Shown: positions 10,409-20,829 of the stretch, piece by piece
How positions within the stretch are numbered: the first letter of the stretch is position 1
How the letters are laid out: each line of letters opens with the position of its first letter
Source: Stentor coeruleus
Lineage: Eukaryota; Ciliophora; Heterotrichea; Heterotrichida; Stentoridae
Length of the DNA: 64,000 nt
Assembly (NCBI GenBank): GCA_001970955.1
Contig: MPUH01000198.1
Span: 19,781 to 83,780 of the forward strand
Direction of reading: 5' to 3'
Program-made: the position numbers and the translations under genes
Notes under the pieces: generated by a model
Databases searched by the model: none
What the model was told of the DNA's origin: nothing
Seen by the model: only the letters and a program-made list of their open reading frames with translations

Positions 10409-11671
10409 ATGAACTTCATCAGACTCCTCCAATCACGTTTTCTTCTAAAAGACATGATAAATACTTGTGAATCCTACACAAACCGATCAATATATTGTGG
10501 TTTTGACCCAACAGCTTCCTCTTTACATCTTGGTCATTTATGTGCTTTAAATTCTTTAGCATATGCAAGTTCCTTATCTTTTAACCCAATAGCAATATTA
10601 GGAACAGCAACAGCTCTTATAGGTGATCCATCAGGAAAAACAGAATCTCGTCCTTTAATAGATAATGAGACAATATCAAAAAACACTTTATCATTATCAT
10701 CTCAGATCCATAAAGTATTTACAAATCTTCAAAAGAAATTAAATAGTCCATGTGCTGAACTTAAGGTTATAGAAAATGGGATTTTCTATACAAATTTGGA
10801 CTTAATAAAATTCTTAAGAGAAGTCGGGTATTATTTTCCTGTTAATCCTTTGATAAATAGAGATTTTGTTCAAAAAAGGGCAGATGGGGTGACTTATACA
10901 GAGTTTTCATATGGGTTATTACAAGCTTATGATTTTTTGACACTTTTTGAGAAATATGATTGTGTTGGGCAGATTGGAGGAAGTGATCAATGGAGTAATA
11001 TTACATCTGGGACTGAGCTTATAAGGAAAAAACTGGGAAAACATAGTTTTGGATGCACATTACCTCTTTTAACTACTAAAGATGGGAAAAAATTTGGCAA
11101 AACTGAAGGAAATGCGCTGTTTTTAGATAAAAACAAAACTAAGTCTTATGATATATACCAATATTGTTATAATCTACCTGATGATGAAATAGAAAAACTT
11201 TTGTATCGACTTACATTTGTATCTTCTGAAAAAATCATTGAAACTTTAGATCAACCTTTAGAGACAAGAAGTGGACAAAAACTTTTAGCATATGAAATAA
11301 TCAGCACATTACATGGTGATCAAGAAGCTAAAAATACACAAAGAATAAGCGAGATACTTTTTAAAGAGGATTACAACAATGTAAAAAATATTTAGATTGT
11401 TCCTAGTGATCTTGAAGCACTTTCTGAATATGCGAATAAAATTGTGATTAGCCAAGAAGATATTGGGAAAAATATCATTGATTTACTTAAAGAAAAAGCT
11501 GTAACTCAAAGTAAAAAAGATATTAGAAGACTAATAGAAAATGGGTCAGTTAAAGTAAATGGGCAGGTGTGCAAAGAAGATAGTAAGCTTAAAGAATTTT
11601 CACCTGTAGGAGGACTTGCGTTTGTTATAACAACAGGCAAGAAGAAAATGCATTTAGGATATTTACAGTAA
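10409..11671 (+). CDS. YARS2: Tyrosyl-tRNA synthetase, bacterial/mitochondrial type, 415 aa
   Basis: Charges tRNA-Tyr, here probably in mitochondria. Exon 1 is 10409-11380, a 15-nt intron lies at 11381-11395 (GTAAAAAATATTTAG, phase 0) and exon 2 is 11396-11671; joined they give 415 aa. Class I signatures are clear: YCGFDPTASSLHLGHL with the HIGH box as HLGH, GGSDQWSNITSG for tyrosine and tRNA recognition, and KFGKTEGNA as the KMSKS equivalent. The C-terminus is an S4 RNA-binding domain (DIRRLIENGSVKVNG). These are features of the bacterial/organellar enzyme rather than the eukaryotic cytosolic form. The first ~30 residues (MNFIRLLQSRFLLK) are basic and amphipathic, consistent with a mitochondrial targeting peptide. 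An overlapping upstream ATG at 10387 is in another frame. Confidence 0.93.
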
Positions 11672-11743
11672 TCAAACTTAAGCCTAATAATCTTATTTAG
11701 TTTCTGATCTTATATTAACTTTTCCATTTAAAAATCAAAAATC

Positions 11744-13651
11744 ATGTCAAATCCAAGTTTACCTCCTGGAATTGAAGGGGAAATCCAAGGCGCCCTGACA
11801 ATTGCAATAACTGAAGTTTCTTGGGTATCAATCCCATACGATGTTATTTTCAGAGTACGTTTTTGGGGTGAAGAAACAGCGGGAATTTTATTACCATCCT
11901 CTACAATCTACCTAATCTACGACATAAGAACAACTCTAGCACTGCTTATTCATTATCTTCTAGACATGGGTTCTCTAATAATCGAAGTTTTAAACCCAGA
12001 AAATCATATCATAGGGTATATAAAAGTTCACTTAGGATCTTTAAAAAAAGCCATAGCCCAGTCATCTTTAAATTTCAGAGGGAAATTCCCAATAATACTA
12101 AAAAACTCATGCAAAATCGGCTTTGCCAGCATAGCTATCAAATGCAAAATGAACCGAGGTGATGAAGAAGTCCTTGAAAGCTTCAAACTCAATGAAATCA
12201 AAGCTAAAAAAGCGATTGAAGATAAAAAAGAACAACAAACAGATCTAAAAGCACCAAAAAACAACACAAAGAAAATCTTTGTCCCAAGAAGCTCCCTAAA
12301 TAAAATCCCTAAACCAAATCCACCACAAGGAGTAAAAAACATTGAAAAGAAAAAAGATATGGAAAGAAGAAAAACCCCAACTTTTAAACATACTGATGAT
12401 GAAGAACAAACTGATAAAAACCATATAAAAAGCTTTGATGAAAAAAACATAACTCAAAAAGATGATAAAGAAAAACTTGAGGAAAAATCTTTAAAGAATA
12501 AAAAAAGTGGAAATACTAGTGCTAGAGAAAGTCAAGAACCTGGGATATATAAATTAGATGATAAAGAAATTGACCCGATTTTATGGGAATCGTCTATAAA
12601 AATTAAAGTGTTAAGTTATGTTGGGTTTGGATATCAAGGAAACAATGTTGTATTGGAAATTATATTGTATGTACCTATTAATGAGAATAAAAGCCAAGAA
12701 ATTATGGATTCTTATACAATATCGTCAATAGAGAAAAATGGGAATGAGTTTTGTTTTTTTCATAAGACTTTACATCAGTTAAGGCTGTTAGGTATGGAAG
12801 ATGGTAGGGTTTTTGAATATAAAGTTGTGTTTGTGATAAAAGATGAAAATGCGCAGTTGTTAGGAAGTTGTGAAATATTATGGAGGGATATGATATCAAC
12901 AATGTCTATTAAGAATATCATAACTTTACAGGCGTATAAAGGCAATGATGAAGTAGGTGAGTTTAAAATAAAAACAACTCTTAAAAAACCGGTTATAAAA
13001 ACAGAAGAACCTATGCAATACCTAAACATAATATACTTTTATATTGAGAGAATTGAACGACTTAGTTGTACAGGGAATATATTTGTTTGCTATAAATCAC
13101 TTGTAGACATGGAAAAAATTACAACCCAAGTTTTTTGGAATTATTCTGGGGAAACAATTGGCCATGAGCTTTTAATTCCCTATGTCCAAAGTGTAAAAGA
13201 TAAAATCGCTCAAAATTTATGGCCAATTGAAGTGTGGGAAAAGGTTCAGGAACGAGAAACTCTGTTAGGAATAGCAAAAATCCCATTAAACTGTATATGC
13301 CCACCGTTTATAGGAAGTGTTTATCCAAGTGTTGCGGTAGATGAGTATTTGCCGATAGTAAATCCTTTTAAAGGATCAGAAGTTGGGTATATAAAAATAT
13401 GTCTTGCTATTGGGACAAGTTTACAAATACAAAGGCTTAGTAATAGTCAGAAAAAAATACCTGATGGCAACGCAAGCAGAATTTTGACTAAAACTACAGG
13501 AAAAGTCAAAATTTCTAATAGCGGCGTTGATAATTTCAGAGAATTGTTCATGCAAAGCCCTGGAAAAAGCGAAATTAGTGCTAAAACCTTTGCCCAAGAC
13601 ACAAAAAACTGGCCTGAGATCACATTTATTAAAAACTCCGACATAAAATAA
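11744..13651 (+). CDS. C2CD3-like C2-domain protein, 635 aa
   Basis: Starts 72 bp after the TyrRS gene. The opening (LPPGIEGE...VRFWGEE...LLDMGSLIIEV) matches, from memory, the conserved N-terminal C2 domain of C2CD3, the centriolar protein needed for distal appendage assembly and ciliogenesis. A Lys/Glu-rich disordered linker spans about 150-275. Two further beta-rich, C2-like segments lie at about 284-415 (starting IKIKVLSYVGFGYQGNN) and 424-560. Human C2CD3 is over 2300 aa, so this would be a much reduced form. In a ciliate covered in basal bodies that role is plausible. No acidic Ca2+-binding loops are obvious, consistent with non-calcium C2 domains. The C2CD3 link rests on N-terminal resemblance only. 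Confidence 0.65.
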   Translation: MSNPSLPPGIEGEIQGALTIAITEVSWVSIPYDVIFRVRFWGEETAGILLPSSTIYLIYDIRTTLALLIHYLLDMGSLIIEVLNPENHIIGYIKVHLGSLKKAIAQSSLNFRGKFPIILKNSCKIGFASIAIKCKMNRGDEEVLESFKLNEIKAKKAIEDKKEQQTDLKAPKNNTKKIFVPRSSLNKIPKPNPPQGVKNIEKKKDMERRKTPTFKHTDDEEQTDKNHIKSFDEKNITQKDDKEKLEEKSLKNKKSGNTSARESQEPGIYKLDDKEIDPILWESSIKIKVLSYVGFGYQGNNVVLEIILYVPINENKSQEIMDSYTISSIEKNGNEFCFFHKTLHQLRLLGMEDGRVFEYKVVFVIKDENAQLLGSCEILWRDMISTMSIKNIITLQAYKGNDEVGEFKIKTTLKKPVIKTEEPMQYLNIIYFYIERIERLSCTGNIFVCYKSLVDMEKITTQVFWNYSGETIGHELLIPYVQSVKDKIAQNLWPIEVWEKVQERETLLGIAKIPLNCICPPFIGSVYPSVAVDEYLPIVNPFKGSEVGYIKICLAIGTSLQIQRLSNSQKKIPDGNASRILTKTTGKVKISNSGVDNFRELFMQSPGKSEISAKTFAQDTKNWPEITFIKNSDIK

Positions 13652-13690
13652 CTGAAACTTAAATAAAAATCCATCGCTATCTTTAATTTC

Positions 13691-14278
13691 CTAATTTATT
13701 TTCTTTTTAGATTTTGTGTGTTTATTAAACAACTCATCTGTATTACCACAGTTGATCATATAATAAATCAAAGTTAATATCAAAGATAATACTAATAAAA
13801 TCACATATCCAGGTTTTTCTAAATCCATATCCCAAATACTTAATTCGACATAATCACAATATTTAACTGCTTCACTTAAAAGAACATTATCAAAGCATAA
13901 ACTCATAACCGATTTGCATCTATTTTCTACAACTTCATCTTTTATTCCACATGGAAAGAATTCACAATAATCAGCTAAACAAATCCCATCATCAAATATA
14001 TGATTATTAGATAAGTGATCATAAAGAGCTGCTTGACCTCTAAATTGTTTTTCACATTTAAGACAAGTGAATATTGATTGTGGCTCTTTTTTTACTAGTT
14101 TGTATGATGATAGTTGTATGTCTTGATTTGAGGATATGGTAAAAGGGCATGTTGAAGGTATTGAGGATATGTTGAGATTGTGGGATTTTAGGAAAGTGGG
14201 TAAGGTGGAGGTGAGAAAGTTTCTGATTGAGATTGATGATTCAAAGTTGCATATTGAGGCTAGGACAAAAATTATCAT
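13691..14278 (-). CDS. Single-pass membrane protein with one C2H2 zinc finger, 195 aa
   Basis: ATG start, TAA stop, convergent with the C2CD3-like gene and only 39 bp from it. The N-terminus (MIIFVLASICNF) reads as a signal peptide. A C2H2 finger follows (CLKCEKQFRGQAALYDH, spacing CX2CX12HX4H), then a Cys-containing region with five cysteines. A membrane span (ILLVLSLILTLIYYMI) near residues 160-176 precedes a short basic tail. If the signal peptide is real, the finger lies in the ER lumen or outside the cell, so a DNA-binding role is unlikely. I do not recognise the exact family. Confidence 0.65.
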   Translation of the reverse strand: MIIFVLASICNFESSISIRNFLTSTLPTFLKSHNLNISSIPSTCPFTISSNQDIQLSSYKLVKKEPQSIFTCLKCEKQFRGQAALYDHLSNNHIFDDGICLADYCEFFPCGIKDEVVENRCKSVMSLCFDNVLLSEAVKYCDYVELSIWDMDLEKPGYVILLVLSLILTLIYYMINCGNTDELFNKHTKSKKKIN

Positions 14279-14569
14279 ATTTATGATAAGAGAGAATATT
14301 ATGTTGGATTTTTGAGGGTTTATTAGGTTTTTAAAGTTGGAGAGGATTTTTTTTTTAAGGTTGGTATTATTGTTTTTATTGAAAATAGTGCTTATGGTTG
14401 GGTGTTTATTGATTTTTATTTTGTATGGTTAAAATATTAAATTAGAGATAGGATTTATATAGATGGTAGGCTTTTTTTTTGGATGCTACTTTGGAATTGT
14501 ATAGGATTATAGGATAAAATTAGATATAAGCATTTAGTATATAAAGTTTTAGTTTTTATGAGTATTTAA

Positions 14570-15420
14570 ATATTTGATTCGCATCTTTTTGAGAAAGAGG
14601 TACAGGTTTTTTCACAAAGCTTTCATCATCAGAAATATTCGATATTTTTTTTTTAACTTGACTATATTTTTCTCTAACTTTAATAAGCAAATCTTTACAT
14701 CTAATTATGATTATAAATCTTAAAATCTAACATATCAAATACTAAATTTCCTATAATAATAAAAACTATAGTTACTTCAACTCGCTCTTTGAAAAATAAA
14801 CAAGTCTTAACAATAAAAACTAATGAAAGTGACAAAACTAAAATAAAAACTATTTTACCAACTAATAAATAATCATTCAAGTAAACAATGACTGTTATAT
14901 AAATAAGCCTTCTAAATGTAAAAATCATATAGTATTGCGTGCTTAAAAAACTTTTATTATTTTTAAACTCATGATAAAGAGTTCCCCATTTCATCATGAA
15001 CTTATCTTGATTAATAAAGTTCATAATTTTACATGAGGCTAAACTAAAAATTAAAATAGCCAAAGGAATAAATGTAATAATAAACTAGATATCTCTTACC
15101 AAAATTATCCAAACAAAAATTAAATTAATCCAACTTCCTAGATTTTACTATTTTTCTATATAAATCTTACAGTTTTATTTCAATCAAAGTTAATAATCCT
15201 TAAATTTTATCATAATTTTAGGGTAATTTTTTATTATATAATCCTAAGTCTAAATATGATTACAAGAAAATCTTATGAAATATGAGTACTCACTTGAATA
15301 TTTTTTTTACACCATAAAGATATATTTTTTTAATAGCTTTTGATCAAGTTATAAAAATTGAGATTAAAAAAAAAGTTATCAGCAAGTCAGTCAAGAGTAT
15401 TCCAGAATTATAATCAACAA
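14570..15420 (-). pseudogene. Decayed copy of the membrane tail of the upstream repeat-rich surface protein
   Basis: Aligned by eye with the tail of the gene at 15508-20737, this region repeats it almost end to end. The block FMMKWGTLYHEFKN matches FMMRWGSLYNEFKN, and the block beginning FTFRRLIYIT matches the equivalent tail segment. The C-terminal ISNISDDE matches VANISDDE. Both tail introns persist as 15-mers on the minus strand (GTAAGATTTATATAG and GTAAGAGATATCTAG), so this is a DNA-level duplication and not a retrocopy. It is broken by an in-frame TAG plus a 1-nt loss in the small middle exon, lacks about 45 residues of membrane region, and has a frame break before the C-terminus. The longest intact piece is about 120 codons (14701-15063). 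Confidence 0.75.
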
Positions 15421-15507
15421 TTATTATTCAACTATTTGTCAATATAAATTTAAATAAATCCCTAACTTAAAAAATTCATATTTATGTATTTAATCAGAAA
15501 CTTCATG

Positions 15508-18500
15508 CTATTTTGATTTTCTCAAGCAGATTTCATCATCCGATATATTCGCAACTTTATTCTTCTTATCAAGCTTCTCTTTGATTTTTAAAGAGATTTC
15601 TTTAAGATTTCTCAAAATAGTCAATACTGATATCAACAATTCGCATGCAATATTGCAGAGCACAATAAAAACAATAACAGTTTCAGTTAACCTTTTAGTG
15701 GAATCAGTAGTTTTTGTAATATAAACCAAAGATAAAAGTGATATCAAAAGAAATGCTATTTCACCAGTTAAAGTTATTATGAAAACTTTTTTTTCTTTAA
15801 ACGGTTTATATAATAACAATATTACCACTTGTAAAAACGATAATCCAAAATTGATTAAAATTTGATACAATAAATAATCATTCAAAAAAACTAAAGTTGT
15901 TATATATACAAGTCTTCTAAAAGTAAACATTGTATAAAACTGCGTACTTAAAAACCCTTTATCATTTTTGAATTCATTATACAAAGAACCCCATCTCATC
16001 ATAAAATCCTCACTGTTAATAAGCCCTTTAATTTTCAAAGCGAATAAACCAAAAATAAAAAGCACGAAAGGAATAATAGCTACAAAACCCTAATTATTCC
16101 TTACTAAAACCGTCCAAGCAATAATAAAATTAACCCAAGTTCCTGTATCCTTATTATTTTCCTATATATTTTTTACTGATTTTATTTCAATCAAAGCAAG
16201 TAATCCTATATCTAAATATGACTGTAAAACAAATCTTATAAAATATGAATATTTGTATTTTTTTAGCGTTATCCTACACAATTTAGAAATTTTTTCATTA
16301 CAAATCCTTTTGCCTATATGTAAAAATGGTATTAAAGATATTGATACTATTAATTGAGTCAGGAGTATTCCAGAATTGTAAAGGATATAAGAAGTTTTAA
16401 ATCCATATTTTAATGCTTCATCATATGGCTCGGTTGTGTTTGATATAGAAAATATGTAATTAAAAGGATTTGGGAAAACTTGTAGATTTCCAAATGAGGT
16501 TAGAAAATAAACAAGGTTTTCAGAGTAATCAATTTTGCTTAAAGGAAGATAGGATAGCATGTCCATGCAGTTCATAATTGACCAGAGTACTGAAGGAGAA
16601 CCAATAATACCTGTTACTATAGCAGAACTGGCTAAACCTTTGTTTAGATTTTCTGAAGAGTTCATTGCTGTTGATGCTATTTCGTTACTTTGGAAAGTTT
16701 TATAGACCAAATTCAATTTTAATGTTTTAGATATATAATCAAAATAGTATCCATCTTTGCTCATTAAATTGTTTTTGAGTACTACTATTGCAATCATAGT
16801 TTCCTCATGATTATCTTCCTTTAAAGTTATATTAAAAGTGTATATCGAATTAGAAATTTGTTTAAATGATATCTCATAGTTAATAAAATGAGTAAAACTA
16901 ATCTTAAAGTCATTTTTTCTTAAATTTTCACTTAACTCTTTATCAAAAGTAGCATTAAAGCTATTTATCTTAGAAACACAAACACTTAATGAAAAAGTGC
17001 TGTCATCAATAAAATAATTAAATAATGTATCTTTAATTACCCCTATCCCATCAGCAGTTAAATTATATGTATTTGATTCTGAAATTTGTAAGTTTTTATA
17101 TGTAACAATACCTAAAGAAGTTTCTTTGTTTAATTTAGGGAAAGATAAAATGCTTGGATTTAATGATAGAGTAATCAAATAACTTTTTCCTGTGTATAAT
17201 TTTTCAAATTTAGAATCTGAATAAACGCCAATAACAATATTAAAAATACTTCTTGTGTGTATTGGCTTTTTATAAATTACAGTTGTGTTTAAAGTTATTT
17301 TAAGATAGTAATTTTTTATTTTTATTGGGATAGTTTGTGTTGATATTATGTTTTGTCCATATGCTTTGATTTTGTAAGTGTTTTCTGAAGTAATCTGAAG
17401 ACTGTTATATATGACAATACCTGATTTAGATTGGGAGTTTATTTGTCCTGAGATTGTTCCATAGTTATCTATTGATAGAAATATGCTAAAGAAGCAAGTA
17501 ATGCAAATATTGTGCAAATCAATATCATAAAAAATAGTAACAACAAGAGAAAAAATGCTTTCAGTACTGATGGGCTATATATATTTTACAGTTTCTGAAT
17601 TAAAAGTAATATTCGCATAATAGTTTTTTATTATGAAAGTTTCACTGTATCCCATAAAAGCGTTAAAAGATGTGGCGATAATCTTATAAGTATTTTCTGT
17701 AAGTACATATAAATTAGTAAATTTAGCTATCCCAGAAATACTATATATAGATGTGTCTCCAAACAAATTCCCATCAGAATCTAGCTGTATATTCACATAA
17801 AAATCTTTATTCTCAGCAATATTTATCAATTCAGGACTTGTATATATAAAAACATACACACTAAATAGACTTTCTGTTGTTTTAGGCTAAATATCATATA
17901 CAGTCTCATCATTAAATATAACACTAAGATAATAAGTGCCTATTGTAAATTCAATAGTCTGGTCTGATATTAAACCATTTCCATAAGCTAATATTGTATA
18001 TTTGTTATCGTTAGTTATACTCAGATTGTTAAATTGACCTACTCCATTTTGTGTTGATTGGGTTAAACTCCCTGTTAATTGCCCATCTGGAACAAGTTTT
18101 ATAGTTATAGTAAAACTTTGTCCTTGATAAACATTAGTTTTACTAGGGTTATCATACACTGTTACAATAACATTAAAATAATCACTACTTTCGTTTGGCT
18201 TCATATTTCTTACAATTTCTCCTATAATTTCTACTCTTAAATAATAATTTTTTATAGTAAAACTCAAAGAATATACTCCTATAGCTTTTGCACATGTTGC
18301 TAAAATAACATAAGTATTTTCTGTACTAATTGATAAATCTATAAATTGCACTATTCCTGTTATAGTATTTAAACTTATTATCCCATTAAACACTCCTAAA
18401 GGGTTAAGATTTAAACTTACCATAAAATCAGTTCCAATATAAGGAATAGATGATCCAGATATATCTGATATAATAACTTCAATTGAAAAAATGCTTTGAG

Positions 18501-20737
18501 TATTTATAGGCTATATATAAATTACTAAATTTGATATGAATGATATAATCATATAATAATTTTTTATAGTAATTTGATAGCTTTCAGTTATTATTTCATT
18601 ACCTTGAATTTGAAGGGTAAAACTTCCTTCAATATTTATACTTAAATTATTGAATATGCACATACCATTTGATGTTATTTGAGTACCTGAATTTTGAAGA
18701 GCTAATGATGATAATAAAAATATTGTTAAAGAAAAATCATAGTTTATACAAAGATTAGTCAAGGCTTGATCAGAATAAACTTGAAGTTGTAATGAAAAAA
18801 CACTTTCAGTTGTAGATGGCTTAATAAAATATACAGTTTGAGGTAGGAAAGATAAAGCGAGGTAATAATTTTTAATTGTAAGAGTAATTGAAGGACTTGA
18901 TATTAGACCTATACCACTTGATATCAGACTATAAGTATTTTCTATTTGAATCTGAAGACCTGAAAATGTTAAAGTTCCGCTTGAAATTGTACCTGTTGTG
19001 GTACCATAAAGGATTACTGATGGGGTTATTGCAAGATCTATTGTATATTGAGTTAAGTCTGGGTTCAAATAAAATAAATCAGTGAAAACTCTTAAGATTA
19101 TAGAAAAATACTTATCAGTATTCACAAACTACATGAATTTTACATTAAATAATAAGTCATCAAATTTCAAATATGAGTTAGCAATGGTAATTGTCAAAAT
19201 ATTTGAATTTATAGCACTTGGTGATGAACAAGATATTGCACAATTTCCAAAAACTGAGATTTGGATAAGACTTGAAGTATATTGCCCATTCAAAGTACTA
19301 CCAGAAATATCAGAATGATATATTCCAAATGTAATGCTTATTGAAAAAGAACCTGCTGTGTAAAAAGTTGTAAAACCAGCATCATCATACACATCAACTA
19401 ATATTGTGAAAGTGTTTTCAGTAGAAAATCTCTAAGTAATTCTTTACATTTGTATTAGGAGAAATTACAATTTTAAGATAGTAGTTTTCAATTATCACTA
19501 ATGAACTTATTCCTGAAATACACTCAGTACAACTAGCTACAATTTGAAAACTTCCTTCATCTAATATCATCAACCCAGTAAACACAATTTCTCCATTTAA
19601 ACTTATATCATCAATAATCCCATTTAAAGTACCACTTGGATTTAAAGAAAGTACTACATTAAAAGGGCAAGTTAATATTTTTGTTATCAAACCATTATCA
19701 TAAGCTTCAACTTTAACTGAAAAATATGTTAAAGAATTTGAAGGCTACATAATCTTTACAGTTGATAATAAAGTCACTTTTAAATATATTTTGCTTATAG
19801 TTAATAATGAAGATATTCCTGAATTTATCAAAGAAGCATCTGCAGTTATTGATGTAGTTCCTGATGCTGATATACAAAGTGATATGAATTGAGCTTCTCC
19901 ATTTATTGATGATGATATAAAAGTAGATGTAAAAAGTCCTAAAGGAGAAGTTGATAATGTAACATCTTGAGTACAAGTTGTACATATGATTAGATGACAA
20001 TCTTTTATTGTTGTTGTGATAGAAAAGTATTCATATGCATATGTAGGCTAATTATAATTTACAGTTCCATTTGGGAAGGTTATATATAATGAGCTTTGTT
20101 GTATAGTTATAGTTTGATAATAGTTTTTTGCATAATAGTTTCCTATAACAGCCATTATTTTCTTTGTCCCTACAGTAGTAAACTGTACAACAACAGTTTT
20201 AGGCCAACTAGTTGAATCTAAATGTGTTTCCCCTGTTATACTACTTCCATATACATCAAAAATGTCTAGAGACATATTAGGAAATATCGAAATTAAACTA
20301 CATTCCATAGACGCTGTAACTTGAATATCTTCATTTACACAAAAAAAAGTCCCACTAACTACAACATCAGAATACCAACAAAGAAGATTAGGTCCAACTT
20401 GTAAATTACTTGATGTTATTGCTGATATATATCCATTAGCTTCTGCTATAAGTTTTAAAGATACTAAACAACATTGATATATAGAACCTATAACTTGACC
20501 ATTAGATGAATATTGAACCCATCCACTTTGACTAAGAGTAAATGCAGGGTCAAATGTTAAGTAAACAGGAATACCTGAGATTGTTTGAAGACTTCCATCA
20601 GTGTTATAGAGACCGATAGTAATATCAATAGTACAACTGGCAAGCTATGTAATTTTTACATAAGAATAAACTGAATCAATTTGTAAATAGTCTGCAATTA
20701 CGGCTAGGATTATGAACCCTAAATAAAGGATATTCAT
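15508..20737 (-). CDS. Large surface protein: signal peptide, tandem ~103-aa Ig-like repeats, multi-pass membrane tail
   Basis: Joining frames across ten tiny introns gives 1692 aa. Introns: 20645-20659, 20048-20062, 19745-19759, 19432-19447 (16 nt), 19129-19143, 18511-18525, 17887-17901, 17575-17589, 16162-16176 and 16090-16104, all phase 0. Exon 1 encodes MNILYLGFIILAVIA, a signal peptide. About ten extracellular repeats follow, each ~103 aa, with a recurrent pattern of FSI...VYD, then FxNLxIxxENTYxIxA and KNYYLxIxF; these are predicted beta-sandwich modules of Ig/filamin-like type. The last third is hydrophobic with roughly six to eight spans (for example YILYNSGILLTQLIVSISL and the segment beginning AIIPFVLFIFGLFAL), ending in a basic cytoplasmic tail. 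Role unknown; adhesion, mechanosensing or cortical architecture are guesses. Three 15-nt intron-like cassettes without stops are counted here as coding. Confidence 0.8.
17266..17280 (-). other. Stopless intron-like cassette (GTAATTTATAAAAAG)
   Basis: A 15-mer at the homologous intron position of the repeat. It begins GTAA and ends AAG rather than TAG. If retained it adds five residues (VIYKK) in frame; if spliced the product matches the neighbouring modules. Confidence 0.6.
18199..18213 (-). other. Stopless intron-like cassette (GTAAGAAATATGAAG)
   Basis: Same junction position in another module, phase 0, acceptor AAG. Retention adds VRNMK without a stop. Confidence 0.6.
18820..18834 (-). other. 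Stopless intron-like cassette (GTATATTTTATTAAG)
   Basis: Same junction position in another module, phase 0, acceptor AAG. Retention adds VYFIK without a stop. Confidence 0.6.
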
Positions 20738-20829
20738 AGAATTATATTAAGGTAATATTTTGAGTATGCTTTGTTATAAATAGAATAAATAAGCTCATGA
20801 GTATTAGAAATTAAATTATTAAGATTACC

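Larger units (their letters stand above)
17266..20062 (-). repeat. Exon-repeat array: ten ~309-nt-spaced junctions, each a 15/16-nt intron or intron-like cassette
   Basis: Lower coordinates of successive junction elements are 20048, 19745, 19432, 19129, 18820, 18511, 18199, 17887, 17575 and 17266, with spacings of 303-313 nt. Each lies at the same place in the protein repeat, after the ...T/N that ends one module and before the Pro-containing start (PST/PKT/PIS) of the next. Seven end in TAG and must be spliced; three end in AAG and stay open. The array therefore grew by duplicating a unit of one module plus its intron. Confidence 0.85.

Noticed and set aside
12028-12450. 140-codon minus-strand frame rich in Phe and Ser
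   Set aside because: Antisense shadow of the Lys/Glu-rich linker of the C2CD3-like gene.
19713-20000. 95-codon minus-strand frame rich in Tyr, Ile and Asn
   Set aside because: Wrong frame: the correct frame of this exon, between introns 20048-20062 and 19745-19759, encodes a module that aligns with its neighbours.
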